A stretch of DNA of 23,568 nucleotides from a virus, in IMG/VR virus record IMGVR_UViG_3300022916_000089, positions 1-23,568 of that record. One strand, given 5' to 3'. The position numbers were made by a program, and so were the translations under genes. The notes beneath the pieces were generated by a model. The model did not search any database, was not told the origin of the DNA, and saw nothing but the letters and a program-made list of their open reading frames with translations. Position 1 is the stretch's first letter, and each line of letters opens with the position of its first letter. This document shows positions 1-7,366 of this stretch, in pieces.

Positions 1-1062
1 GGTGTATGCAGTGGCTGTATCATCTGCAAAATCAGTCTCTACATTGCAGACATAAGGGATTCCACCGTTGATATTAAATCCATCCACCCACTTCCAAAGA
101 TTGCCATAGAAATTCTCAATTCCACGATAGCTCATATATGCGTCGTTGGTATTTCCACCTGTATTAGCAGTCGCGTTCCCATCTCCGTTTGATTTACCTG
201 ACACACCTATATAACTATCTTTGACCCAAGTACCACCGCTCAACTCCGTTCGTCCCATCCCGATAACATCCTGAGAATAGAACGAAGCGTACTCCACCAA
301 ATAAAGAAGCTGAATAGCACTCACCAAATAGAAGTCCTGCTGTCTCCAACCCGCACCTCTATTCAAAGCAATCGCTCTGAACTCAGCCCTCGTTTCATCC
401 ATCATTGGTGCTTTACCACTTACACTACCAAGTTTGTCGTTGCCAGTATCAATCGCCCCACCTGCCCAGTTATCAGCAGATCCGGTTCCACAGTCCACAT
501 AGGCAGTTGTGCCATTGTCGTATCCAATCCCCTCATAAGCACCAATGTACCTATGATCCACCCAGGCACCGTCTTTGTAGAACGCTGGATGCCATTCGTA
601 GCCAGGAAGTAACACACTTGATATGCTCCAGGAATGAACATTCGTAGCCGCCACATAAGAATATTTGTAGGCAAACTTTGGGATTTCAACCATTACAGAT
701 CCATCCCCACCTACAATGTCTGAAGCAGTCGAACAGTCTTCTTTCTTGGTTGAATCCGTAGCGCACAGGTAATAAACAACCTCACCGTCATCATCTAAAA
801 TGCACCGACGCATAGCCGCTTGGATAGGTAGAACTGCATTGCTGGGTGATGCAGCCGCCGGGAAAGCAGCCAAAGCTCCAGTGCGGGTTAAGGTTGGGCT
901 TGATTCACTTTCGTCCCATGTGACTCCATATTCTTGTGAGGCAGTTAAAATACCGCCTGTATAGGTATCACCCACATAGCTTGTATAACTCCCCGCCCCT
1001 GCCCACCACGCCGAGGCCACCACCATCAGTATTCCTAAAAGTATTGCGTATCGTTTTTTCAT
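1..1062 (-). CDS. C-type-lectin-like receptor-binding or surface protein with signal peptide, 3' end outside the window
   Basis: The frame opens at the ATG at 1062 (AGGAGGG 7 bases before it; ATGA overlap with the endonuclease gene) and has no stop down to base 1, giving 354 visible residues. Residues 1-23 form a Sec-type signal (MKKRYAILLGILMVVASAWWAGA, AGA cleavage site). Further on are EIPKFAYKYSYV, the ETRAEFRAIALNRGAGWRQQ and DFYLVSAIQLLYLVEYASFYSQ segments (about 223-262), and YMSYRGIENFYGNLWKWVDG (about 307-326). The last two are typical of the C-type lectin / formylglycine-enzyme-like fold used in phage receptor-binding proteins and in targets of diversity-generating retroelements. 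The C-terminal variable part, if any, lies outside. Its function is probably ligand binding. Confidence 0.78.
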   Translation of the reverse strand, partial: MKKRYAILLGILMVVASAWWAGAGSYTSYVGDTYTGGILTASQEYGVTWDESESSPTLTRTGALAAFPAAASPSNAVLPIQAAMRRCILDDDGEVVYYLCATDSTKKEDCSTASDIVGGDGSVMVEIPKFAYKYSYVAATNVHSWSISSVLLPGYEWHPAFYKDGAWVDHRYIGAYEGIGYDNGTTAYVDCGTGSADNWAGGAIDTGNDKLGSVSGKAPMMDETRAEFRAIALNRGAGWRQQDFYLVSAIQLLYLVEYASFYSQDVIGMGRTELSGGTWVKDSYIGVSGKSNGDGNATANTGGNTNDAYMSYRGIENFYGNLWKWVDGFNINGGIPYVCNVETDFADDTATAYT

Positions 1063-1700
1063 GTCGTACCCTCCTGAAGCTCATTTGAATACCATCTGTT
1101 TGTTTTATTGATTGGCTCTGTAATAGCTCTCTCTGGTGTCCACCCATAATTTAGGCGACTGTTAATTGTTTTAGGCTTGAACCCGCATATACGTTCCCAC
1201 TCAGCAACAGGGTGAGTTTCTCCATTGAAAGTAATATTGCGATTATTTGATTTGTTCAAAGACTGTTCTTTAGGAGTAGCCCATTTGCAATTTTCTGGCT
1301 TATAATCACCGTCATTGTTGGTGCGCTCTATGGAGTATTCACCACCAGGCTTTTCACCCATGTCGTCAAAGAAGTTGTTAAACGATTCAAGCCATCTATC
1401 ACAAACCGTTATTCCACGCCCTCCGTATCTGGGATACTTGGCATTATTCTCATTTTGGCAACGGTCTCTCATGGCACACCAAGTATGCCATTCAGGGGTA
1501 TCAACCATCCCGTGCTTGGTGAAAAACTCTGTTCGGTAGCATCCACAACTTGAGGTTGTCCCTCTTTCGATATTTGATGATTCTGCTATTTTCTCGTTTC
1601 CACAATCACATAGACACTTGAACTTCAATCTTCCAGAGTTCGTTCTTCCCGCCTCTTCCAAAACTGTCAATCTTCCGTATTTCTCGCCTGGTTTTATCAT
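1059..1700 (-). CDS. Homing-endonuclease-like protein (HNH/AP2-type phage family) with N-terminal zinc cysteines
   Basis: This is a 213-residue protein. I chose the ATG at 1700 because AGGAG lies 8 bases before it and the family usually begins G-E-x-Y/F-G-R-L-T-V; the frame is open to an ATG at 1829, adding 43 residues. Five cysteines (C29, C31, C33, C52, C54) fit a zinc ribbon. They are followed by WHTWCAMRDRCQN, YPRYGGRGITVCDRWLESF (90-107), DDMGEKPGGEYSIERTNNDG (112-131) and YKPENCKWATPKEQSLNK (133-150). This W-x-x-M-x-x-R-C, Y-G-G-R-G-I-x-V-C, D-M-G-x-x-P and N-C-x-W-A-T-x-x-x-Q series marks a family widespread in phages as free-standing HNH-like endonucleases. A DNA-binding helix (EWERICGFKPKTINSRLNYGW) ends the protein. 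The 139-base gap 1701-1839 holds no other supported gene. It probably entered as a selfish gene between two fibre genes. Confidence 0.82.
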   Translation of the reverse strand: MIKPGEKYGRLTVLEEAGRTNSGRLKFKCLCDCGNEKIAESSNIERGTTSSCGCYRTEFFTKHGMVDTPEWHTWCAMRDRCQNENNAKYPRYGGRGITVCDRWLESFNNFFDDMGEKPGGEYSIERTNNDGDYKPENCKWATPKEQSLNKSNNRNITFNGETHPVAEWERICGFKPKTINSRLNYGWTPERAITEPINKTNRWYSNELQEGTT

Positions 1701-1839
1701 CGCTTCATCTCCTGTAATGGCTCCTGAATGTTTTGTAATGGCAGAAAAGAAGTGTTCAGGAAAACACCTTTCGGGAGCTACCCTATTTCCTGCCAGATTG
1801 TCTATTTTATGTAACATATTCAATGGCATAAGTCAACCT

Positions 1840-4362
1840 CTAATTGATGTCAACACGTTCCATCATGAACGTAACATCCACGCTTGCAGAGTTCCATGTT
1901 CCCGTTCCATCGTCGTTCAAATCCACGGTCTGAGCAGCCGATGTAGAGAACATTTTATTGACTTGGACAACGGTTATTGAGCTTGCCGTGATTGCCTGGT
2001 CAACGAAGATGTCCGTTGCTCCATCGCTTGTGCCGAGAGAGAGTGTTCCAGTGTTCCCTGCGGTTTCCTCAAATATAACCCTGGTTAAGATGTACCCGGC
2101 AGGGATGATGTTTGCGTATGTCGTATCAGCGGTTACGGCAGCTTTGATGTATTTCTCTCGGTGTGTGGTGGGTAGGTTGGTGGGTAATGCTCCATCCACG
2201 TCCCCATTAAGCCCGTTACCGCTCCCATCAACCCACATCTTATGCCCCACCCCAGAATTTCCCAGGTCCAGAACGCAGCCGATTTGGTAAACCTTGAAAT
2301 TTTTGACTGCCACATAATCTGTGCTATTTCCGCTAATTGCTACAGTTGCTCCATCAGCAAGAGCCATATAACTATCTTTATTCTGTGCTGCTGAATCATC
2401 AAATACACCTTCCCACACAACAACTCCTGTATCCCAAGCATCTGGAGTTGGAGCTGTAATTGTTGTTGACGCATTAGTCGATGCAACACTTCCAGCATCT
2501 ACACCTAAACCGAACGCAATCCCATCAGCAAGAGCATTACCAGATGGGACATATAAATCACAAACAATTCTATATTTCTTACCTCGTTCTAATAATGCGC
2601 TATCAAAATCGGATATATAATGAGAATTTGTGGCGGTTCCATCAATTACAATTTTGGTGGAAAGTTCATTACCTGTTGTAGCATCATTAACTTGTGATTG
2701 GCTTGTTCTAACTATATTATCGAATACCCCAGAGTTTGCCGTCATAGCCTCATCATAAACAGCCGTCTGACTAGCCCCAGCATACTTAAACGGCACATCC
2801 CCGCCGTGGATGATGGCGTTGTCTGTGGCGTCTGTTGGGTCTAGGGCTAGGTTGAAGAGCTTGGTTGAGGCCACATTAACATTTAACCAATCTGATGGAG
2901 TCGCAGTAGCCATTTTTGCAGCTATAGCAAGATGATTCACAGAATTTGGAATAGCACCTCCAGATAATGCGACAGACGAATCTGCAAATCCGTCAATATA
3001 CAACTGAATATTACTTGCGTCCCATGTAAACCCTATAGTATGCCAACTACCATCATTAATGGCAATAGTCCCAGCTTGGTTTGGGCTTGATGTTCCATTC
3101 CATACTTCTACATAAGGTATTCCTGTAGCGCCAGCATAGGTTATCTCAAAAGATTCATGTTTTGAAAGAATACGTCCGTTGGCTGCATCAGATGTTTTCA
3201 TAGTTATTAATGCAGACATCTCTGTTGCACCATCAAGTATGGTCGTATCCCCAACCGTAACAACATCATCCACCCCATCAAACCAGTAGCTCGTCCCCTT
3301 GGCGTTCAGGTCGGCTATGGATTGGGAGTTGGTGAAATACGCACCGCTGACATCAATGGTATCGTCTGTGGTGTCGATAACAAGCCCACCAGTGGACGTT
3401 GTGGCAAGTTTGGCCTTATAGGTCGCTGTTCCGTCAGCATCGTTGTAGCTGATCCTTAGAGCCTCTGTGCCTGTGCCTTGATTTATTTCCAGCTTGGTGT
3501 CTGGGGCGGTTGTGGCTATGCCTACGTTGCCCGCGCTCTCGTCTTGTAAAACTAAAGGGTCTGTAGAAGCACCACCGAGAATGCCGGTGTTGATCTTCCC
3601 TCCAGCACTTGCCTCAAAATAAATTTTCCCGAAACTGCTACTATTATTAATTGCAAAATACTCGTTCCCACCACGCTTTGCGACAATACTCTTGCCACTA
3701 CCATCATTTGGTGAGTCAACAATGATACCCCTATCATTTCCATCGCCGCCAAAATCCACAATTAATACTGTACCAGATCCATTGGTACTGCTATTAACAT
3801 CTAACTTTGCCCCCGGCGCAGCAGTCCCAATCCCAATCCGTTCATTCGTAGTATCAACATTCAGCACCGGCGTTCCACCGTCAGCGTCCAGCACCTGCAC
3901 TGCGGTTGTGCTGTCACTCGCAGGCTGCACAACCAGCGTCCCGTCAATGTCCGTGTTATCCAGGTTCGCCGTGCCGTCTACCCACAGGTCTTTCCACTCT
4001 TTTGTGGTTGAGCCTAGGTCGTAGGTGTTGTCGACCGATGGCAATAGATCATACGCAAACGACCCACCCGCAACGATATTAACCAGCAACCACCGCTTAT
4101 TCCCGGCATTATCATCAGGCGAGATAATATCAGGACTTGACTCTCCTGCACCGCTCGATGCGTCCAGGCTGTAAAAGTACACATCCGTAGCCGAGATCAC
4201 TGTGGCACCATCCCCATCGGATAATTGATTCCCGTCGATAGCGTCCAGTTTCCCCGCAGTCCCCCCGGTGAGTCCCGTTGCCCCGAAAAACTTATTCGCA
4301 GCATCAACCCCGGAAGCCATCCCCAAAACTAAGCACAAAACCAAAAGTAATTTTTTCATCAT
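1840..4362 (-). CDS. Large fibre/adhesin-like protein with signal peptide, LamG-like domain and second jelly roll
   Basis: This is an 840-residue protein. Residues 1-21 form a textbook Sec signal peptide (MMKKLLLVLCLVLGMASGVDA), with a VDA cleavage site. Next are fibre-type pieces: YDLGSTTKEWKDLWVDG (about 112-128), RIGIGTAAPGAKLDV and NVGIATTAPDTKLEI. Residues about 352-515 look like a LamG/concanavalin-type sandwich (YWFDGVDDVVTVG, ILSKHESFEITY, DGSWHTIGFTWDASNIQLYI). Residues about 545-700 look like a second jelly roll (LERGKKYRIVCDLYVPSG, then FKVYQIGCVLDLG). The last 140 residues are beta-rich and unassigned. GGAGG precedes the start, which overlaps the previous stop as ATGA. G+C shifts sharply between its domains. 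A signal peptide on a fibre encoded in a tail operon is unusual; the segment could alternatively be a membrane anchor. Confidence 0.82.
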   Translation of the reverse strand: MMKKLLLVLCLVLGMASGVDAANKFFGATGLTGGTAGKLDAIDGNQLSDGDGATVISATDVYFYSLDASSGAGESSPDIISPDDNAGNKRWLLVNIVAGGSFAYDLLPSVDNTYDLGSTTKEWKDLWVDGTANLDNTDIDGTLVVQPASDSTTAVQVLDADGGTPVLNVDTTNERIGIGTAAPGAKLDVNSSTNGSGTVLIVDFGGDGNDRGIIVDSPNDGSGKSIVAKRGGNEYFAINNSSSFGKIYFEASAGGKINTGILGGASTDPLVLQDESAGNVGIATTAPDTKLEINQGTGTEALRISYNDADGTATYKAKLATTSTGGLVIDTTDDTIDVSGAYFTNSQSIADLNAKGTSYWFDGVDDVVTVGDTTILDGATEMSALITMKTSDAANGRILSKHESFEITYAGATGIPYVEVWNGTSSPNQAGTIAINDGSWHTIGFTWDASNIQLYIDGFADSSVALSGGAIPNSVNHLAIAAKMATATPSDWLNVNVASTKLFNLALDPTDATDNAIIHGGDVPFKYAGASQTAVYDEAMTANSGVFDNIVRTSQSQVNDATTGNELSTKIVIDGTATNSHYISDFDSALLERGKKYRIVCDLYVPSGNALADGIAFGLGVDAGSVASTNASTTITAPTPDAWDTGVVVWEGVFDDSAAQNKDSYMALADGATVAISGNSTDYVAVKNFKVYQIGCVLDLGNSGVGHKMWVDGSGNGLNGDVDGALPTNLPTTHREKYIKAAVTADTTYANIIPAGYILTRVIFEETAGNTGTLSLGTSDGATDIFVDQAITASSITVVQVNKMFSTSAAQTVDLNDDGTGTWNSASVDVTFMMERVDIN

Positions 4363-5075
4363 ACCGCCTCCAGAATATTGATTGATACGTTCGAATATGT
4401 TTCATCGTCGTGAGACGCAGACGGCACCCCATCAAAAGCCCCGAATACCGTCCAGATGTCGTCAGAACCGCTCACGTTGTCCGTTATCAGCATAGCAAAG
4501 GGATCGGGTCCATAATACTCGTAAAGTTCCATCAGATCCCGGTAATGCGTTTCCCGCGCCATGAGACATGACCAACTAAGACGCCTGATCATTTCCAGTT
4601 TCTTCGTGTAAATGGCACCGTTCCTGAGTTGTTTCTTAATCGAGTGGTCCGTCAGGGTTTCGTTGATACCGGATTTCGGGTTCTTCATACTCAATACGTC
4701 ACCCGCACGGACAATCCCCGCCTCAACAGTAGCCGCAGTGGTGGTCAACTCGATAGCCGCTGTAATGGCGACCGTTTCCCGCGTCCATTCCTGCCAGTAA
4801 CGGCCCTCATCAATCGTCCACGCTCCTGAATAGACCGTTGCGCCGCCCACATCGCGTGTGACACTCACCGATGCACTCGTCGCATTTGTATTGTATAACG
4901 CAATACCCCCGGAATAAGCGGCAATGGGGACCGTCAGGGTAGCAACCTGGACGGAAGCCACGGCCTTCCACACCTTCTTCCGGTAATCACTTGCAAGATT
5001 CGTGGCCGGGTACGCGCCGTTCTCACTGCTTGCTGTTATCGACCCCGTTCGGTCCGGGTATATTGCGTGTTTCAT
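4359..5075 (-). CDS. Beta-rich tail protein, possibly discoidin-like adhesion module
   Basis: This is a 238-residue protein. The ATG at 5075 has AAGGA 8 bases upstream, inside the end of the coiled-coil gene. The N-terminal half (SENGAYPATNLASDYRKKVWKAVAS, then VATLTVPIAAYSGGIALYNTNATSASVSVT) has the order of many phage tail modules with a galactose-binding or discoidin-like sandwich: P-A-x-N-L, K-V-W-K/R, a hydrophobic strand, then a N-x-x-x-A-x-V-x-V strand. The C-terminal half (MARETHYRDLMELYEYYGPDPFAMLITD) is helical and then beta, and ends DDETYSNVSINILEAV. I do not recognise a named family. The role is probably tail tip or fibre adaptor. Its stop overlaps the start of the next fibre gene as ATGA. 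Confidence 0.75.
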   Translation of the reverse strand: MKHAIYPDRTGSITASSENGAYPATNLASDYRKKVWKAVASVQVATLTVPIAAYSGGIALYNTNATSASVSVTRDVGGATVYSGAWTIDEGRYWQEWTRETVAITAAIELTTTAATVEAGIVRAGDVLSMKNPKSGINETLTDHSIKKQLRNGAIYTKKLEMIRRLSWSCLMARETHYRDLMELYEYYGPDPFAMLITDNVSGSDDIWTVFGAFDGVPSASHDDETYSNVSINILEAV

Positions 5076-5208
5076 TTTTCAATTCCTTATTTTCGTTTTC
5101 GAGTGCAACCATCTGTTGCTGCATTATTTCAATTTGAAAAGTCAACTGCCCAACTTTAGCAAATTGAGCCTGTAGTACCTGTTCAATTGGTATCTTTTTC
5201 TCTTCCAT
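5023..5208 (-). CDS. Small coiled-coil protein
   Basis: This is a 61-residue protein. The ATG at 5208 has GGGAGA 5 bases before it and lies 10 bases after the fibre stop; an upstream in-frame ATG at 5238 falls inside the fibre gene. Residues 8-47 show a heptad pattern of hydrophobic residues (IEQVLQAQFAKVGQLTFQIE, IMQQQMVALENENKELKN), so a parallel coiled coil, perhaps a trimer, is expected. The tail is short and Asn/Gly-rich. It overlaps the following gene by 53 bases. Its position between two fibre-type genes suggests a trimerisation or assembly aid for a fibre, or a small i-spanin-like protein lacking a membrane segment. I favour the first, but neither is proven. Confidence 0.6.
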   Translation of the reverse strand: MEEKKIPIEQVLQAQFAKVGQLTFQIEIMQQQMVALENENKELKNETRNIPGPNGVDNSKQ

Positions 5209-5218
5209 TATGTTCTCC

Positions 5219-7366
5219 CTATATCCCTGAAAAATCAACCAAAGTCGCTGTCTTGGTTGAACCGCCTGCGGTTATTTTCATCATTATATCCCCGTCATCC
5301 CCCGCGCCCGTACCATCTGACATCCACATGATCCAAGCGCCCTCGGCAGGATTAGCCGGATCTGCTGAAAGTTCAGCGCCTCCAAAACCGGCAGCTGAAA
5401 CGGAAATTTCATCAACCGTCTCATCCCGGAAAATAAACCTCCCCTTTTCAGCACCGAGGCCGAGCCAGAAATCGTCCGTGACTTCCTGGTACCCAGTCAG
5501 GAAAAAATTGGTCCAAGGAGTTCCGGATTTTCCAAGCGAACAAGTGCCTAATTGGGGGTAAAAATCGCCATCTGAATTCAAAGTAACCCAAGCCTGATTT
5601 GCTGCATCTCTGGAATACATAGAGGCTTCATGCAACCCACTGACGCCTCTATTCACCAGCAATTCTGCATAATTAGTAGAAAGATTTGTGCCTGCACGCA
5701 TTAGAGCACCATCTTCACTGGCAAAAATTGCTACATAATCAAATTCTTTAATAGTTGTATTTATTGGATCATAGCCCACCCAAAAATATCTATCATCTGC
5801 TGTGGTTGGCCAAATGCACAACCCCAAAGCTTTGTCAGCGGCAGCTCCTATATTGAAATAAGTCCCAAATTTAAGCAATCCAGGGTTAGAATCGCTACTT
5901 GTAAAAGTAATATCCCCACCCGCATAAACATTCATACCACCGTATAGATCAAATGTTTCACCAGCAGCCATCTGTATAGATAGTGCCGCCCCCGACCACT
6001 TTATAAATGAACTGGCATCCCCAATATTAAACTTGTATGTCCCGCTATCATTCCCCAGCCAAAACCCGGCGTCCGTATCAGCATAAGTTGTTTTCCCGGT
6101 AGAATACACTGCTCCCGAAACAACCATATCCCCCGTTATACTGCCAGAGGTGGCTGTGATCGCTCCCGTAATCGTTGCCGATGTCGCAACCAGCGCCCCT
6201 GCGTTTGACACTCTAAAGGGAGCGGAACCGAAAGCGGTTGCACCAGTCCATATTCCCTCACCCGCTTTCATTTGGACCCTGGTTGCTCCTGTTCCAGCGT
6301 AAAAGCCTTCGGAGGTATCTGGGGTGAACCCAGCAAGTATGATTTGTGTATCTGACGCTTCAAAAATGACATCAGACCCGTTGTCGGCATAGACTTTCAT
6401 GCCGTACACCCCGGAAGATAATGAGCCGATCTCAATTCGCTTTTCCGCATTCTCATAGATAATAGCAGCAGCGTCAGCCCCAGACTTTAAAACAATACCA
6501 TCAGATGGACTTGATGATGGTGTTCCCGAAACCAGACTATACAAATAACCACTGATAACATCCCATCCCCCAATAGCACCGGAGGTCGCTGTAATAGCAC
6601 CCGATAACGTAGCGCTGGTGGCAATCAAATTCCCGCTCGCGTCAAGCTCAGAATTCGCCGCCTTCCACGTTATTTTTGTCCCATCAAAGTTCAAATACGC
6701 GTCGCTACCATCGCCCACATACGCCCTTGGATTCCCAGCGTTGTAGTCTAATTGAATCCCGTCATTCCCGAATGTTTGACTATTGATGGCGATTTGCTTG
6801 TCCGTAGCGTCAAGCCATAAGTTTGTATTGTGCAACTCAGTTGAAAGAACAGTCCATCCCCCGATAACCCCCGTTGTGGCTGTAATCTCTCCGGTGATTG
6901 TTGCCCCCGTTGCCGTCAGTACGCCCTCCTTCGTGACCCGAAAGGGTGCCGAGCCATAAGTCGCGTGGCCGATGGCAAGCCTGTAGGTGGCATCATCGGC
7001 ATCCATGGAAATAACGTCATTGCTGGTCGAACCGCCTAATCTGAACTTCGCATTGTCAAGGTCATATTCGCTACCCGCAGAGGCTCCCCAATTTATGGAT
7101 GTCAAAGTTCCGGTTATTATCTGATCCGCACTCCATACTGCTGGTTGATCCGCTCCGACATCCTCAACCCAAACCCCCACAGCATAGTCATCCGGTCTTA
7201 TATAATACGGGTGGTCGGTTGTATTCTCGGCTTCAGTGGAGGAACTGTCATAGATCATTTTACGGGTGTAACTATTGAGCCAAATGTAAGCAACATCACC
7301 ATTACTAATGGTTGCCTGACCAATTTTCGCTAGTGTGGTTGCAGTTCCAAGATGTATTACAGCCAT
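5219..7366 (-). CDS. Tail fibre protein with repeated beta modules
   Basis: This 715-residue, glycine/serine/threonine/alanine-rich protein has almost no long helices, as expected for a trimeric fibre or spike. It has three copies of a module: GSAPFRVTKEGVLTATGATITGEI (near residue 137), DASGNLIATSATLSGAITATSG (near 245) and GSAPFRVSNAGALVATSATITGAI (near 380). Two of the copies are followed by IGGW. Modules of this type occur in the C-terminal region of gpJ-like tail tip proteins and side fibres. The N-terminal region (NGDVAYIWLNSYTRKMIYDSS, about 1-90) may attach to the hub. The C-terminal region (GTCSLGKSGTPWTNFFLTGYQEV) carries the L-G-x-x-x-x-W-x-x-x-F/L-G fibre motif. It probably reaches the host surface. 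Start by TAATG overlap with the hub gene. Confidence 0.82.
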   Translation of the reverse strand: MAVIHLGTATTLAKIGQATISNGDVAYIWLNSYTRKMIYDSSSTEAENTTDHPYYIRPDDYAVGVWVEDVGADQPAVWSADQIITGTLTSINWGASAGSEYDLDNAKFRLGGSTSNDVISMDADDATYRLAIGHATYGSAPFRVTKEGVLTATGATITGEITATTGVIGGWTVLSTELHNTNLWLDATDKQIAINSQTFGNDGIQLDYNAGNPRAYVGDGSDAYLNFDGTKITWKAANSELDASGNLIATSATLSGAITATSGAIGGWDVISGYLYSLVSGTPSSSPSDGIVLKSGADAAAIIYENAEKRIEIGSLSSGVYGMKVYADNGSDVIFEASDTQIILAGFTPDTSEGFYAGTGATRVQMKAGEGIWTGATAFGSAPFRVSNAGALVATSATITGAITATSGSITGDMVVSGAVYSTGKTTYADTDAGFWLGNDSGTYKFNIGDASSFIKWSGAALSIQMAAGETFDLYGGMNVYAGGDITFTSSDSNPGLLKFGTYFNIGAAADKALGLCIWPTTADDRYFWVGYDPINTTIKEFDYVAIFASEDGALMRAGTNLSTNYAELLVNRGVSGLHEASMYSRDAANQAWVTLNSDGDFYPQLGTCSLGKSGTPWTNFFLTGYQEVTDDFWLGLGAEKGRFIFRDETVDEISVSAAGFGGAELSADPANPAEGAWIMWMSDGTGAGDDGDIMMKITAGGSTKTATLVDFSGI
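6137..6955 (-). repeat. Three interspersed module repeats in the tail fibre gene
   Basis: Related copies lie at about 6955-6866, 6650-6576 and 6239-6137. The first and last share the full GSAPFRV block plus the L-x-A-T-x-A-T-I-T-G-x-I-T-A-T strand; the middle copy keeps only the second half. They are diverged at the DNA level, which points to old duplication. Confidence 0.8.

Noticed and set aside
1-1062. A complete diversity-generating retroelement
   Set aside because: Only a possible target protein is visible. No reverse transcriptase, template repeat or adenine-biased repeat pair is present in the window.
1701-1829. A longer start (ATG at 1829) for the endonuclease-like gene
   Set aside because: It has a plausible GAGGT ribosome site, but the extra 43 residues do not resemble the family's start, while the ATG at 1700 has a better site and begins with the expected G-E-x-Y-G-R-L-T-V. 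I keep it only as an alternative.
1618-1980. A 120-codon plus-strand frame across the endonuclease/fibre junction
   Set aside because: It overlaps two well-supported minus-strand genes, and the protein shows no recognisable pattern. All supported genes here are on the minus strand.
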